This document shows positions 1-12,879 of a DNA stretch of 64,000 nt, piece after piece; the first letter of the stretch is position 1; every line of letters begins with the position of its first letter. A program made the position numbers and the translations under genes. The stretch comes from Elephas maximus indicus. Lineage: Eukaryota > Chordata > Mammalia > Proboscidea > Elephantidae. The stretch spans positions 76,938,331-77,002,330 of the forward strand of contig NC_064838.1 of the NCBI RefSeq assembly GCF_024166365.1, in the 5' to 3' direction. The notes below the pieces were generated by a model. It was not told where the DNA came from and made no database searches. It worked only from the letters and a program-made list of their open reading frames with translations.

Positions 1-829
1 GTCACTGTTGTAGGGAATATTGGGATGATTGTAATCATCAAAATAAACGCCAAGCTGCACACCCCCATGTACTTTTTCCTCAGCCACCTCTCATTTGTGG
101 ATTTCTTCTATTCCTCTGTCATTGCTCCCAAAATGCTGGTGAACCTAGTTGTAGAAGGCAGAACCGTTTCACTTTTAGGATGTGTAGTGCAATTCTTTCT
201 CTTCTGTGCCTTTGTGGTGACTGACATTTCTATTGGCTGTAATGGCCTATGACTGCTTTGTGGCCATTTGTAACCCTTTGCTCTACACAGTTGCCATGTC
301 CCAGAGACGCTGCGCTATGCTGGTGGTGGGATCATATGCATGGGGAGTAGTAGCTTCCTTGGTAATCACATGCTCTACTTTCCAATTATCTTTCCATTGT
401 TTCAAAATAATCAATCACTTCTACTGTGAGCTTTCCTCACTTCTCTCTCTTTCTTGCTCTGATACTTCTCTCAGCCAGTTACTACTTTTCATCTTTGCCG
501 CTTTTAATGAGGTGAGTACATTACTCATCATTCTCACTTCTTATGTGCTTATCGTTGTCACCATCTTGAAAATGTGTTCAGCCAGTGGTCATCAGAAGGC
601 GTTTTCTACCTTTGCTTCTCACCTGACTGCCATCAGCATCTTCCATGGCACCATCCTCTTCCCCTACTGTGTGTCCAACTCCAAAAACTCCAGACGTACC
701 ATCAAAGTAGCCTCTGTGTTTTACACAGTGGTGATCCCCATGTTGAATCCCTTGACCTACAGCCTGAGGAATAAGGATGTCAAGAGTACAGTCAGCAAGA
801 TAAAGGCATTAAACTCTTTTTTTCGTTGA
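1..829 (+). pseudogene. OR5D18-like olfactory receptor pseudogene, 5' truncated by window edge (copy A)
   Basis: Olfactory receptors are seven-helix odorant GPCRs of the olfactory sensory neuron. The visible part starts in TM1 (GN..GM) and continues in frame 1 through [14 protein letters not shown] (TM2) and LGCVVQFF (TM3). At about 222-232 two bases are missing relative to the aligned copies at 20116 and 42427, so the rest ([41 protein letters not shown]) is read in frame 2 until the TGA at 827-829. The DRY-type motif at the end of TM3 reads D-C-F (codon TGC at 254-256), and the usual FSTCASHL reads FSTFASHL. The wording matches what I know of OR5D18 and OR5D14 better than other ORs. The frameshift in TM3 would abolish a seven-helix product. 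The N-terminus lies outside the window. Confidence 0.93.
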
Positions 830-865
830 ACATATTATTTCAGTAGTATTTGTCCCTAACTTTTA

Positions 866-871
866 AATAAA
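866..871 (+). promoter_or_regulatory. Possible polyadenylation signal of OR copy A
   Basis: An AATAAA hexamer lies 37 bases after the stop codon of OR copy A. It is position-appropriate, but the flank is AT-rich and chance occurrence is plausible. Confidence 0.3.
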
Positions 872-1206
872 GTGTGTCCAAAAAACATGTTTCTAAAGAT
901 ATCTTTAAAAAAATTACAAGTAACATTGCACAATAGAAAGGATGTGGACCCTGGATCAAAGGAACTAAACTTGGGCTTGTCTTGTAATTGCAAGAAAAGA
1001 CCACAATCTCTTTCATTTTTAGTTTTAGATTTTTAAACTGTGATACCACGAGCTAGCTCATAATCTGATGGTGAAGGTCAAAAGATAATATGGATATCAC
1101 GTGGGACATCTTGCATTATCTGAATAAACATTAATTCTATACCTCTTTCATAGAAGACATGTGGAGTAGAGTCGGTTCTCAGTAAATACACCTTTTTTGC
1201 ATATGT

Positions 1207-1237
1207 GTATATATATATACACACACACACACACACA
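1207..1237. repeat. (TA)n(CA)n microsatellite
   Basis: A run of alternating TA passes directly into alternating CA. Confidence 0.9.
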
Positions 1238-3639
1238 AACGGAATTAAAGGTAAGACATTCTTTCAAGGAATGTGTATAATCTAATGGTGATACTGGAGC
1301 AATAAAGAAAGTGGCTATTGCATAAAGCCAACAATAACAATTACCATAGAAGGTTTGGGGTAAGGAATAATTGGAATCAATTTAGAGACATTAGAATTAC
1401 GTCCTCATAAAAGAGCTATTATTGAAGTTGGCATGGAGAATGTGCAGGATTTTAGGAGACACATTTCAGTGAAGAAGGCATTTTATTCAGGACAGACTGG
1501 AATAAACAAACTCAAGGAAATGGGAATGTAATATTGAGTCCACCAATTTTTGTTGAGTGAATACTGTATGTGTTTGTCTGTGCGTGCCTCTGTGTGTGTG
1601 TATATGTGGTGTCTTATACACATTAAAGCAAAGTTGAGTAAATCTGGTCTATAACCTGAACATGTTTTCCAAAGAGCTCCAATGTGACTGAATGATAATT
1701 TTGATAGGCTGTACCAGAGGCTTAGAAATGGATCTGAGAAAACAAGAATATGCAAAAATTAGCAGCAATGAGTACCTGCCCTATCTGTGTTTCATGCTAT
1801 TATTTTCCTCACTCAAACATCAAAATGGTGTATATACTTTATTAATTTATTTTTGTACATTTTTTCCAACATGGGTGTAATTACTGAGTCCTTCTCAATA
1901 GGACTCCCATCCACCATAAAAAAAATCCAAAAAAATCATTTGAACTTGCCAAATGTGTTCTACAGTAATATTCACCTAAACTTATTCAAATAAAATGAAA
2001 TGCAGCCTATCATTTGCAAATAGGCGTATCAGTTTTATTAACTCAACTTTGCTTGAATAACTTGTAGATCCTTCTCTTTTCTCTACTCAATATGTCCAGA
2101 TTAAATTCCAAATAAAACAAAAATGTATTGGGAGAAATGGTTTGTCAGGTGTTTTAGTTATGTAGAAAGAAATACTGTGCAGAACAATTTTATATGGCCT
2201 AAGAAATTACTTGGAGGTATCATGACTTTAAAATCATGATCAGTTTTTTAATTTTTAATTTTGCAGTTCTATAGTGTCACTGTCAGGTGGAATGCATTGA
2301 ATGCTAATGGGTTTTTTCATGCATTAGTTCATTAAGAGTGAATTAAATATTGTATAAGCAAATATAAAGACTATAGAAACATTGTCTTAGTAATAGAGTG
2401 TCTAATGAGATAATGGTTTTTCATTTATTTAGCTTCTGTTTCTCTGAGTATTTACAAATTTATCTTTCACTACATACCTGACACATGTAATTTATAATTA
2501 TCTTTGATGTTAGGAAATAATTGGTGTTTATCTTAAATTGAATCAATTATGGGTAATCAATACTGTTTTACAGACAACATTCACTTCTCTCCTGTTGTGG
2601 GAAATGATAATCTCATTATGTGATTGAAGTGAAACAGCCAATTTAGCTTTTACTCTGATGAAATTGAGACTCATACAGTTGAATTAAGTTGGTTTCATTT
2701 AAGAATCCACCCGCACTGGCAGACACCTTTTCTAGTAAATACTTTCATACAATGTCATGTTCTTTCATTCTCAAATTGTGACATTCTGGGTTCTTTAAGG
2801 CAGATCCTTTTGCCTGTAAGTTGAAATTAATATATAAGAATAGTGTTTCCAAACTCGTTGTACATCTACCATTAAATTAGTTTTGGAAATGTGTATATAC
2901 CCCAGGAATTCTATCTGACATATAAAATATTTCATCATAAGCTTAAATATCAGAAAAAACTGTTATCTCCATTACCCATTGTGATTCATTCAAACTATAT
3001 GAACAAGATCATTTTGAACTATTAGGTTTACCTTTTTCCTTCTCCTAAAATCATATTTCAATTGAACTTTCCTCATAGATACTGGTATGTTTTGAATCAC
3101 ATTCTTATTTTTAATTTTTTATAATGCTTTTAGTGTTATTGAAAGTTCTATTTCAAGTAAGTTTATTTTATAACAATACAATACTAATTACACTATGGAG
3201 TAGTAAGTGAACTTCAAATTTAGAAAAAAATACCAAAATTAAAAAAAAAATTTTTTTCGAAATATTTGCTTTTATCAGGAGAATAATTCTGGATTTTTAA
3301 TTTAGATTTATTAGTGTATCCATGGAAGAATAAAACAATGCTAGAAGTCCATAAATTCAGTGTCAATTCTAATCCGATTTTTTAATAGTTGCAAATGCTG
3401 AGATTATTTGGTCATATTAAAAACTGGGATAGAATCTTTTGAAAACTGTGTTGTAACAGCAACTGCACTCAACTCTTTCAGTTCCATCCCAGTTATGTGC
3501 CAATTTCTCATGTCCATCTTTCATCAAAAATAATTTTTAAAAACACATGAAACATAAGTAGATTGCTTTCTAAAAGCTAATATTTAGAAACAACTTTTAC
3601 TTCACAAAGATTTACTACTCATTATGGTGAAATGAAAAC

Positions 3640-4115
3640 ATAGGCCAAATTCCCCAAGCCTTCCATCACTCTTTGCGGCTGTACACATCTAGTGGTTGAA
3701 TCAATTTGACCAATCCTTGAATGTAGTCTACCCTTGAGAATTGTTTTGGCTAGCAGGGGTGACAAAAGTGACACTGAGGCCAGTTCCAGGACTTTGAGAG
3801 GCTTTGATGTTTTTGCACACTCTCTTGGAACCCTGTGAAACTGCCATATGAAAAAATAAATGAATAAAGAGACTAGAACATTGGCTAATGGGAGAAACAT
3901 AGCCCAGCTGCCCAGTTCTTCAATCATACCAGCTGATGTCTAGTCTATGGCCAGACCTGAGAATGAGACCCTCTTAAATCAACTGACCTGATAGATTTTC
4001 CCATAAGGTGAGGCAAGATCAGCCAAGCATATATAAGGTCAACAAAACTGTCCAACTGACCCATGCAATAGTGAGGAATAACAAATGGTTGTTGTTTTAA
4101 TAAATACAGTTTTGA
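3640..4115 (+). mobile_element. MLT1-type (ERVL-MaLR) LTR fragment, unit A
   Basis: The order of phrases fits the 3' half of an MLT1 LTR in + orientation: a block around CTCTTGGAACCCTG, then GCCAGACCTGAGAATGAGAC, then a block around GATCAGCCAAGC, then AATAACAAATGGTTGTTGTT near the polyadenylation region. The same element sits at the same relative place in units B, C and D, so it predates the duplications. Subfamily not determined. Confidence 0.7.
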
Positions 4116-6905
4116 GAGGGTTGTCCATGGTAAAGGGATCCCAGATACCTGATACAGCCATTCCCAGGGCTATACAATTCACTGTGAGAAGCACAATTGA
4201 AGATTTGCCAAGAGTTGCCAGCCTGACCACCCAAACAAGAGATAAAGTTAGACATCTGGGCGCCATCCTGGAATTGTATCTTTCTTTTTTTTTATTTAGT
4301 TTTTGATAATAGTTTATACAGCAAGTTAGGTTTCCATTTGACAATTTCCATACATTTTTTTTACTGACATTAGTTACATTATCATGATGTGCAGACATTC
4401 CCTTTAATTGTGTTCTATTTTTTCCAATACCAGTACTCTAGTTTCCCCGTCTCCTTATCTTCTCATCTTTGCTTTTGAGTAATTGTTGGCCCTTAGTTAT
4501 CATACTGGTAGTTTTTGGTAGAGCACTGATCTTACGGGTAATAACCTTTATTTTGTGTGCCTCTTTGCTATTTCCTTATAATATGATGTCAAGGGGCAGC
4601 CTTGGTTATATGTTTAAAGAGTGTCTTGGGGTGACAGTCTTAGGGAGAACTTTGAACTCTCATGTTCCAATTTGCCTGAATTTTTAAATAAGAGTTTGTG
4701 TTCTGCTCCACATTTTTCTCCACCTCTACCCAGAATCATCTTTTTTGACCCTGTTCAATGTTGGTAGCTGGGCACCATCTAGTTCTTCTGGCCTCAGGGT
4801 AAATGAAGTTATAGCTCCTGTAGGCTTGTTTCTCCCTTAGTTTTTGGATGGCTTCTTACTTTATTGCTCCTGCAGAGTAGAAACCTGTAGTACTGCCTTA
4901 GATAGCTGCTCACAAGCTTTTAAGACCTCAGATACTACTCACTTCACTAGGACACAGATTATGATTTTTGTAAATTGTGTTATGCCAATTTATTGAATCA
5001 TCTTATGAGACTGTTGTCCTGAGCTTTCAATCCAGAAAACCAATTTTGGAAAGAGTTTGGTTCTGTCCATGAGGTACCTGTATTTTAGTCTTCAATGAAT
5101 GTGTGTGACAGCACCTGTATTTACACGTACCTATAGATATTTCTTTCTGTTCTCATCTATGCACACATCTCTATCTACCCAAATGCCGATATGTTTATAC
5201 CCACCCACATGTGCTCAATTACTCATTTTTACATTGGTTGTGCTGTGCTCACTACATCCACATTCGGTGCCACACTTCCTATCACCAAAAATAAATGTAT
5301 CAAGTCTCTACAATCTAAAGTGTACATTCCTCTCACCCCACCTTCTCTTCTTGTAAAAGAACAATCATACAATATTTCTCCTTATATGTTTGACTTATTT
5401 CAATTAGCATTATTCCCTCCATGTCCATCCATCCTGTAACATTTTTTGCAACTCATCACTGTTCTTTATGGTTACATAGTATTCCTGTGTAAGTATGTGC
5501 CACAGTTTGCTTATCTGTTCATTCCTTGATGGACACTTCAATTGTTTCCATTTATTTGATATTGTGAATAAAGCAGCAATGACTATAGTTGTGCATATGT
5601 CTGTTCTTGTCTTTATTTTTAGGTCTCTAGGGTATGCATCTAGGAGTTGGATGGCTGGATCATAGGGTAGTTCTGTTTCTAGTTTTTTTGAGAAAGTACC
5701 ATACCATTTTCCATAGTGATTGTAGCATTTTACAGTCCTACCAGCAACGGCCAAGGGTTCCAACCTCCCCACATCCTCTCCAACAAATATTATTCTCTTT
5801 TTTTATCAGTTCCATTTTGGCCAGGGAAAGATGGTATCTAATTATAGTTATGTTTGTCATGTCTCTAAGGCCTAATGATTGCAGATATCTTTTTATATGT
5901 TTGTTGTCTGCCTGGATCACCTCTTTGGTGAACATTCTGTCCGTGTCCTTTGCCCTTTTTGTAATTCAGTTGTTTTTGTATCTGTTGGTGAGTTTTTGTA
6001 GTTTTCCATATATTTTATACATTGGACCCTTATCAGATTTCTGGTTTCCAAAGATTTTTTTTTCCCTCCAGTAGGTTGTCTACCTACTCTTTATAAAGCC
6101 TTTTGAAGAGCATACATTTTTTTTATTTTTATGAACTCCCAATCATCTATTTTGTTTTCTTGTATTAGTGCATTGGTTGTAATGTTTGTCATCCTATATT
6201 ACCAAAGGTTACGTCCCATAGTTTTCTTCCTTTGATGTCGTCCAGAAATTCTACGGTTTTAGGTTTAACGTTTAGATCTTTAATGCATTTTGAGTTAATT
6301 TTATGTATGGTGTGAGGTATGGATTCTGTTTCATTTTTCTGCAGGTGAATATTCAGTTTTGACAGCTCAATTTATTAGACTGTTTCTACCATGGTCTTTG
6401 ACCTTTTGTTGAAAATCGGTTATCCATAGATGGCTGAGTTTAAATCTGAGTTCTTAATTCTACTTTACTGGTCTATGTGTATATTGTTGAACCAATACAA
6501 GGCTGTTTTGATTAGTGTCTGTACAGTATCTTTTGATATCAGGGAGTGTGAGGTCTCCTACTTTGTTCTTTTTCTTCACTATTGCTTTGACTATTGGCAG
6601 TTTATTTCCTTTCCATATGAAGTTGGCTAGTAGTTATTTCATTTAAGTGAAAAATGTTGTTGGGATTTGTATCCGGATTGCATTGTATCCATTGATCATT
6701 TTAGGTAGAATTGACATTTTCATTTTATTAAGTCTGCGCATACATAAGCATGGAATTTCTTTCAATTTTTGTAGGTCTTTACATTCCACTGTAATAATGT
6801 TTTATGATATCATCGTATAAGTCTTTTATGTCTTTAGTTAGGTTGATTCCTAGGTATTTTATTGAGTTGTGGCTATTGTAAATGGTCTTGATTTATTTTT
6901 CATAG

Positions 6906-7050
6906 TAGTGGTTAAGTGCTACTGCTGCTAAGCAAAAGGTTGGCAGTTTGAATCTGCCAGGCGCTCCTTGGAAACTCTATGGGGCAGTTCTACTCTGTCC
7001 TATAAGGTCGCTATGAGTCGAAATCGACTTGACAGCACTGGGTACTGGGT
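6906..7050 (+). mobile_element. AfroSINE (tRNA-derived SINE)
   Basis: Starts with the tRNA-like AGTGGTTAAG head, passes through GGCAGTTTGAATCTGCCAGG and CTATGGGGCAGTTCTACTCT, and ends in the RTE-like tail GGTCGCTATGAGTCGAAATC. It is absent from the matching L1 position in unit B (about 31090-31140), so it inserted after the duplication. Confidence 0.93.
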
Positions 7051-7861
7051 AGTAGTCTTTGTTAGTGTAAAGGAACCCAACTGATTTTTATGTGTTGATC
7101 TTGTACCCTGTGACATTGCTAAATTCTATTAGTTCCAGCACTTTTCTTGTGGAATCTTTAGGATCTTGTATGTATAGTTCATGTCATCTGCAAATAGAGA
7201 TCATTTTATTTTTTTCTTTCTGATTTGAATACATTTTATTTCTCTTTCTTTTCTTATTGCTCTGGCTAGGATTTCCAGTACAATGGTGAATCAGAGTGGT
7301 GATAATGGGATTTCTTGTCTCATTCTAAACAGAAGATTCTCAGCCTTTCTCCTTCAAGTATAAGGTTGACTTTGTTTTTGCATATATTGCATATGTCCTT
7401 AATTATGTTGAGAAATTTCCCTTCTATTCCTATTTTGGTGAAAGTTTTTACCAGGAAAGAATTGTTGAATTTTTATCAAATGGCTTTTCTGCATCAACTG
7501 ATGTAACCATATGATTCTTTTCCTTTGTTTTATTTACGTGGTGGATTGCACTGATTGATTTTTAATATTGAACCACCTTTGTAATCCTGTATGAAACCCA
7601 TATTATGATGGAGTATGACTTTTTTGTTTATTTTTTAGTCTGTTGGTTAGCATTTCTTGAAAAAAAATTGTATCTGTGCATGAAGAATATTCTTCTGTAA
7701 TTTTTTTTTTTTTTCTTAATGTCTTTGACTGGTTTAGGTATCAGAATTATGCTGGCTTCCTAGAAAGTTTGGTAGTTTTCCTTCCTCTTCTACGTTCCTT
7801 AAAAGATTAAGTAGTGTTGGGTTCTTCTCTGAATGTTTGATAGTATTCCATCTGGTCATAG

Positions 7862-7884
7862 GCTTTTTTTTTTTTTTTTTTTTT
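7862..7884. repeat. Poly-T run within L1 no. 1
   Basis: A run of more than 20 T inside the minus-strand L1, absent from the unit B copy near 31970. Confidence 0.8.
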
Positions 7885-8545
7885 AATGATATCTGTCCCG
7901 TCTTTGTAATGGGCCTGTTTAAATTTTCTCACTCTTTTTGTGTTAGTTTGGGTATGTATTTTTTTTAGGAATTTCTCTATTTTATCTATGTTTCCAAATC
8001 TTTTGGAGCACATTTTTTTCATAGTAATCAGTTATAATCTTCTTTATGTCTGTTGAATCGGTTGTAATATCATCAATTTTATTTCTTCATTTGGTTAGTT
8101 GACTCTTCTGTTTTATTTCATTTTGTCAGCCTATCTAGTGGTTTGTCTATTTTATTGATCCTTTGCATATGTCTTTAAAGAGCAAGCTTCTAATTTAGTT
8201 AATTCTTTCTATCGTTTTTCTGTTTTGTTTATTTTTACCCTGATATTAATTATTTCCTTTTTTTTCTGGTAGCTTTTGACATCTTTTGTGTTTTCTTTTC
8301 TATTTGTTCAAGTTGTCAGTTTAAGTTAATTGTAGGTCTTTCTTCTTTTGCAATGTAGGTATTTATTGCTGTAAATTTCCTTAAGTACCATTTTTGCTAT
8401 GCCCCAAAGGTTTCGCACTTTGTGTTGTCATTTTCATTTGATTTTAGGATTTTTTTTTTTAAATCTGTTTTATTTTGTTCTTTTTGAGAATGTAAGTGGC
8501 AAAACATATATCAGTCCAACAGTTTCTATATGTATAGTTCAGACA

Positions 8546-9034
8546 TTTTATGGATTGAATTGTTTCCCTCAAAATTGTCTATTTGTTTAGGACATGATTG
8601 CCAATATTGTGTGATTGTCCACCATTTTGTCATCTGACATCCTTTTTCACTGCCTTATAAATTCTACCTCAGTAATGTTAATGAGGCAGGACTCAATCCA
8701 CAACATTAGGATGTGTCTTGAGTCAGTTTCTTTTGAGATATAAACTAGAGAAGTAAGCAGAGAGACAGAAGGGTCTCAAACCACCAGTAACATAGTGTCA
8801 GGAACAGATCCTTTCCTTTGGGCTCAGGGTCACTGTACTAAGAAGCTCTTAGACCAGTGGAAGACTGATGACAAAGACTTTCCCCCAGAGCCAACAGAAA
8901 GTAAAAGCTTCTCTTGAAGCTGACACCCTGAATTGGGACTTTTAGCGTCCTAAACTGTGAGAGAATAAATTTCTCTTTGTTAAAGCCATCCACTTGTGGT
9001 ATTCCTGTTATAGCAGCACTAGATAACTAAGATA
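8546..9034 (+). repeat. 5' LTR of the MaLR element, unit A
   Basis: Matches the LTR at 10014-10516 along its length: TGGATTGAATTG, CACCATTTTGTCATCTGA, GTTAATGAGGCAGGACTCAA, CTGTGAGAGAATAAATTTCT. The 5' end is mutated from TG. Confidence 0.85.
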
Positions 9035-10013
9035 GAATTTGGTATCAAGAGTGGGGTGCTGCTCTAATAGATACTTAAAATGTGGAAGCTATTTTGAAAC
9101 TGAATGGCTAGAGGCTGGAAGAGTTTGAAGTGCCTAATAATAAAAGCATAGATTGTCTTGAAGAGACTGTTGGTGGGATTGTGCACATCAAAGACAATTC
9201 TGGTGAGGACTCAGAAAGAAATAAGGAGAGCTGTTAGGCTAGAGATGGCTCAGAAGGCAAAAAGCAGCAACAAACCAGAAGACTGGTGCAAGACAGGTCT
9301 GCAACAGACCCAAGTAGGGAAAGAGCTGTGTGGCTTTGCACAGGAGGCTTTCTGGAGGAGTGATGTTACATTTGGCATTTATTGGTGGAGCTAGGTTTAC
9401 CAATCCAGTTCCAGTGTGTGGGACTGCCTTTCATGAGTGCCAGAGGCATGGGGCCAGATTTGCTGACCAAAGCTGAGGTGATTGGTCTGCCATGCCCAAG
9501 GGGTAGAAAAATGGTGGGGTCTGCTGGGGCCAAGGCAGCAGGTTCACCACTCAGGTGGTCTAGGAGAATGTGACTACTCAAATCTGAGGGAACAGTGCTG
9601 TCTTTTCAGTGGGCCCGGAAGGTGGAGCTAAAGTCTAGGCCCAAAGGGCTTCCACCCAGAATTCCAGAGAGTGTGACCAAGAGTTTGGAGGGCAGGGCGA
9701 TTGCCTAAATGGTCTCAGAAACAGAGGATAATTTTTAAGCATTGAGGACTAATGTAATATGTTATGTTGACTTTCTTGGTAAGTGTTATCACTTTTCCTT
9801 CAAATTCTCTCATTTGTAATGGAAATGTCTAGCTTGTGCCTGTTCCACCACTGTACTTTGGAAGCAGATAACATGTATATTCAATTTTACAGATGAAGAA
9901 GAATTTTGGGATTTTGGACTTGGAGTTGATTTAACACTTTTGCTATGATGTGATGGAGTGTATGTGTTTCACATGTGGCAAAAACAAGAATTTAGGGGGA
10001 CCAAATGATGAAA

Positions 10014-10516
10014 TGTCATGGATTAAATAGTATGCCCCAAAAATATGTGTCAACTTGGCTAGGCCATGATTGCCAGTATTACGTGATGTTCCACCATTTT
10101 GTCATCTGATGTTATTTTCATATGTGTTGTAAATCTTATGTCTATGATGTTAATGAGGCAAAATAAAGGCAGTTATGTTAATGAAGTGGGACTCAGTCTG
10201 CAAGATTTGACTGTGTCTTGAGTCAATCACTTTTGAGATATAAAAGAGAGAAGTGAGCAAAGAGACAGAAGGACTTCCAACTACCAACAATATAGTGCTC
10301 TGAGCAGAGTGCGTCCTATGGACCTGGAACCCCTGTGCTGAAAAGATTGATTACAAGGACCTTCCTCCAGAGCTGACAGGGAGCAAAAGCCTCCCCCTGA
10401 AGCTGGCACCCTGAATTCGGACTTCTAGCCTCCTAAACTGTGAGAGAATAAGTTTCTTTTGTTAAAGCCACCTTCATGTGGTATTTCTGCTATAGCAACA
10501 CTAGGTAACTAAGACA
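10014..10516 (+). repeat. 3' LTR of the MaLR element, unit A
   Basis: Starts TGTCATGGATT and ends ACTAAGACA, followed by the GACAT target duplication. AATAAAGG and GAGAATAAG are possible polyadenylation-type hexamer sites. Confidence 0.85.
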
Positions 10517-11954
10517 GACATTGATTATATTCTTTGAATTGTGCAACCATTGTCACTTTCCCTTTCTTTTTTGTTCCTCCCCCATTAGCATAAACACACT
10601 GCTCCCTGAGGTTCCTAGCTCATCTTTTGAGTTGCTGTTTTCACTTTGATTCCATATAGATGGTTCTTAAAAAGAGAATAATGCTCAAGGAAGACATGTT
10701 TTTACTAGTTGAGCTAAACTGTCCTTTGGTTTATAAGAAGACTTTGAGGGATAATTTGGGTTTAAGGTTTATAAACTATCTCAGGGCTATAGTTCCAGGG
10801 GTTCATTCAGCCTCCATGGCTTCAGAAAGTCTGGAGTCCTGAGATTTTAAAATTCTGTCCTGAACTTTCATCTTTTTTATCATCTTTCTTCCATACAATC
10901 TTTGATCAGCATATTCAGTAACAGTAGCCAGGAACCATTGAGCTATTCCGATATCATAGAAAAGGAGGCAGTTGTTGAAGGAGGCAATTAGCCATGGATT
11001 ACATTTCTTCCTTCTTTTCCTTACTCTTTCTTCCTCAATTGTTCCAGATAAATAGAGACCAATCATGAGTTGGAAGGCCACTTGAAAGTTTTTTATAGCC
11101 CAGGCACTGTGCACTGAGCCACTAGGTAGAAAGGAAGCACTAAATACCTTATTATTCCAATTAGATGAAATCTCCTTTGTAACCATGACCCTAAACCTCC
11201 AAACAATGGAATTAAATCCCATGAGGTTTTTGTTGGTACACAATCAACCTCAGCAACTACCCTCTTTTGGTTTTGTTTTTGTTTGTCTTTGTAAATATAT
11301 CTATCAGGCAGCTTCTGCCAACTCAATTTTTTACAGGCTTTCAACTTATTGAGGCAATTAGAATAATTGCAATGCAACTCTACCCTTTATCAAGCAATAT
11401 TTCCGTCACCATTAACACATTTTCTTCCTCCCTTCCTTCCCCAGTAAACACTAATAAACTTTGTTTTCTGTACATTTGTCTTTTCCTATCTTTTTTATAT
11501 AATAGAGGTAATACAGTGGTTGTCCTTTTGTGATTGACTGAATTCACTCAGCATAATGTCTTCTTCCAGCTCCATCCATATTGCAGCATGTATCAAGACT
11601 ACATTTCTCCTTCTGGCTGTGTAGTATTCCATTGTATGTATGTACCACATTTTGTTTATCCATTCCTCTTTTAATGAGCATTTAAGATCTTTCCACCTTT
11701 TGGCTATTGCGAATAGTGATACAGTAAACACTGGTGTACGAGACTCTGCTTTCAAGTGTGTTGGGTATTTACATAGGAGTGGAATTGCTAGGTCATACGA
11801 TAGTTGTATTTTCAATTTTTTGAGGAAATGCCACCCTATTTCCCACAAAGGCTGTACAATTTTACATTCTCACCAGCAATGGATAAGGATTCCAATTTCC
11901 CCACATTCTTGCCAGCACTAGTTATTTTCTTTTTATTGAATATTATCTATCTTA

Positions 11955-12118
11955 AAAATGAAACCAAACCTGTGGCTGCTGAGTCCACTCTGACTCATAG
12001 TGACCCTATAGGATAGAGTAGAACTGCCCCATAGGATTTCCAAACATAGGCTGGTGGATTCAAACTGCCGAACTCTAGTTGGCAGGGAAGCTGTTAACCA
12101 CTTCAGAAACAGGGCTCC
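11955..12118 (-). mobile_element. AfroSINE, minus strand, inside L1 no. 2 (shared with unit B)
   Basis: Reads in reverse from the tail (GACTCATAGTGACCCTATAG) through AGTAGAACTGCCCCATAGG to the tRNA head (GCTGTTAACCACTTCAGAAA). The 13-bp target duplication ATTATCTATCTTA / ATTAGCCATCTTA is at 11942-11954 and 12119-12131. The same insertion is at 36332-36493, so it predates the duplication. Confidence 0.93.
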
Positions 12119-12863
12119 ATTAGCCATCTTAGTGGGCATGAAATTATATCTTATTTTGGTTTTCATTTGTATCTCTCTGATGGCTAATGACATTGAGGAT
12201 CTTTTCATGTGTTGTGGCTATTTGGGGAAATGTCTGCTCAAGTCCTTTGCCATTTTATGATTGGGTTATTTGTGTTTTTGTTGTTGAGTTATTGAAGTTT
12301 AAAATATATTTTGGTTACTAGCTTCTTATCCAATATATAATTCCCAAAGATATTCTCCCATTTTTTTAGCTCAAGTTTTCATTATTTTGGTAAAGCCTCT
12401 TGGTGAATTAATTATTATTTTTATTTTATAGTGATTTTGGTAAAAATTTGCAGCACAGATTAATTTCTCATACAAAAATTCATAGACTAATTGTTTTTGT
12501 GACATTAGTCATAAACCGAGCATTGCGTCATCTCTTTTCCACTTTCCCTTTTTACCCCAGATTCCTGGTGTCCATTCATCCAGTTTCCTGTGCCTTCCTG
12601 CCTTCGTGTCTTTGCTTTTGACAGATGTTGCCCATTTGGTTTCCATTCCTGATTGAACTAAGAAGTATGTTCCTCACATGTGTTATTGTTTGTTTTATAG
12701 GCCTGTCAAATCTTTGGCTGAAAGTTCGACTTCAGTAATAACTTCAGTTCTGAGATAGGATGGTGTCAGTGGGCCATAGTATCGGGGGTTCCTCCAGTCT
12801 CTGCCAGACCAGCAACTCTGTTTTTTTTGTGAATTTGAATTTTGTTCTACATTTTTCTCTTAC

Positions 12864-12879
12864 AAAAAAAAAAAAAAAA

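Larger units (their letters stand above)
830..3639. other. AT-rich 3' flank of OR copy A, no gene recognised
   Basis: No coding region is seen. The stretch aligns by eye with 21055-24019 and 43381-44856, and more weakly with 58919-62170. Shared landmarks are a block containing GAGCTAGCTCATAATCTGAT, a TG-rich tract, and the phrase ACCAGAGGCTTAGAAATGGA near 1711. It is part of the tandem segmental duplication that carries the OR copies. Confidence 0.75.
4275..8451 (-). mobile_element. L1 fragment (L1 no. 1, unit A), minus strand, 5' truncated
   Basis: The left end carries an L1 3' UTR in reverse: near 4900, GCTGCTCACAAGCTTTTAAG mirrors the 3' UTR of the long L1 at 52797-53823. From about 5410 rightward the minus strand encodes ORF2 remnants, including the C-terminal PYDPAIQLLDAYPRDLK and KQLKCPSRNEQISKLW at 5410-5772, then RT-region text toward 8400. 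Frameshifts and stops are frequent. An AfroSINE interrupts it at about 6906-7050. The same L1 occurs at 24650-32535, so it was present before the A/B duplication. It stops at 8451 where a second L1 begins. Confidence 0.85.
8546..10516 (+). mobile_element. ERVL-MaLR-type element with two LTRs, no coding capacity (unit A)
   Basis: An old endogenous retrovirus-like element. Two similar LTRs of about 490-500 bp (8546-9034 and 10014-10516) flank a 979-bp interior that opens with AATTTGGTATCAAGAGTGGG, typical of MaLR interiors. The LTRs contain GAGATATAAA followed by AGAGAAG, a plausible TATA region, and end in GTAACTAAGACA. A 5-bp target duplication GACAT is visible at 10517-10521, with a match at 8542-8546 on the left. 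I see no gag, protease or polymerase reading frame, as expected for MaLR elements. The same insertion is at 32634-34919. Confidence 0.85.
8452..12420 (-). mobile_element. L1 fragment (L1 no. 2, unit A), minus strand, split by a MaLR insertion
   Basis: The poly-T at 8452 marks the 3' end of a second minus-strand L1. Its 3' UTR runs to 8545, is interrupted by the MaLR element at 8546-10516, and resumes at 10517 (TTGTTCCTCCCCCATTAGCA, then TGATTCCATATAGATGGTTC). The minus strand at 11495-11848 encodes the ORF2 C-terminus (YDLAIPLLCKYP, KMWYIHTMEYY). An AfroSINE interrupts it at 11955-12118. The unit B counterpart is 32536-36624. Confidence 0.85.

Noticed and set aside
4039-4398. 119-codon minus-strand frame between the MLT1 LTR and L1 no. 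1
   Set aside because: It overlaps LTR and L1 ends, and the paralogous region of unit B does not keep the frame.
9366-9581. Overlapping frames on both strands in the MaLR interior (9158-9581 and 33340-34127)
   Set aside because: MaLR interiors are noncoding, the frames differ between the two copies of the same insertion, and no retroviral motif is visible.
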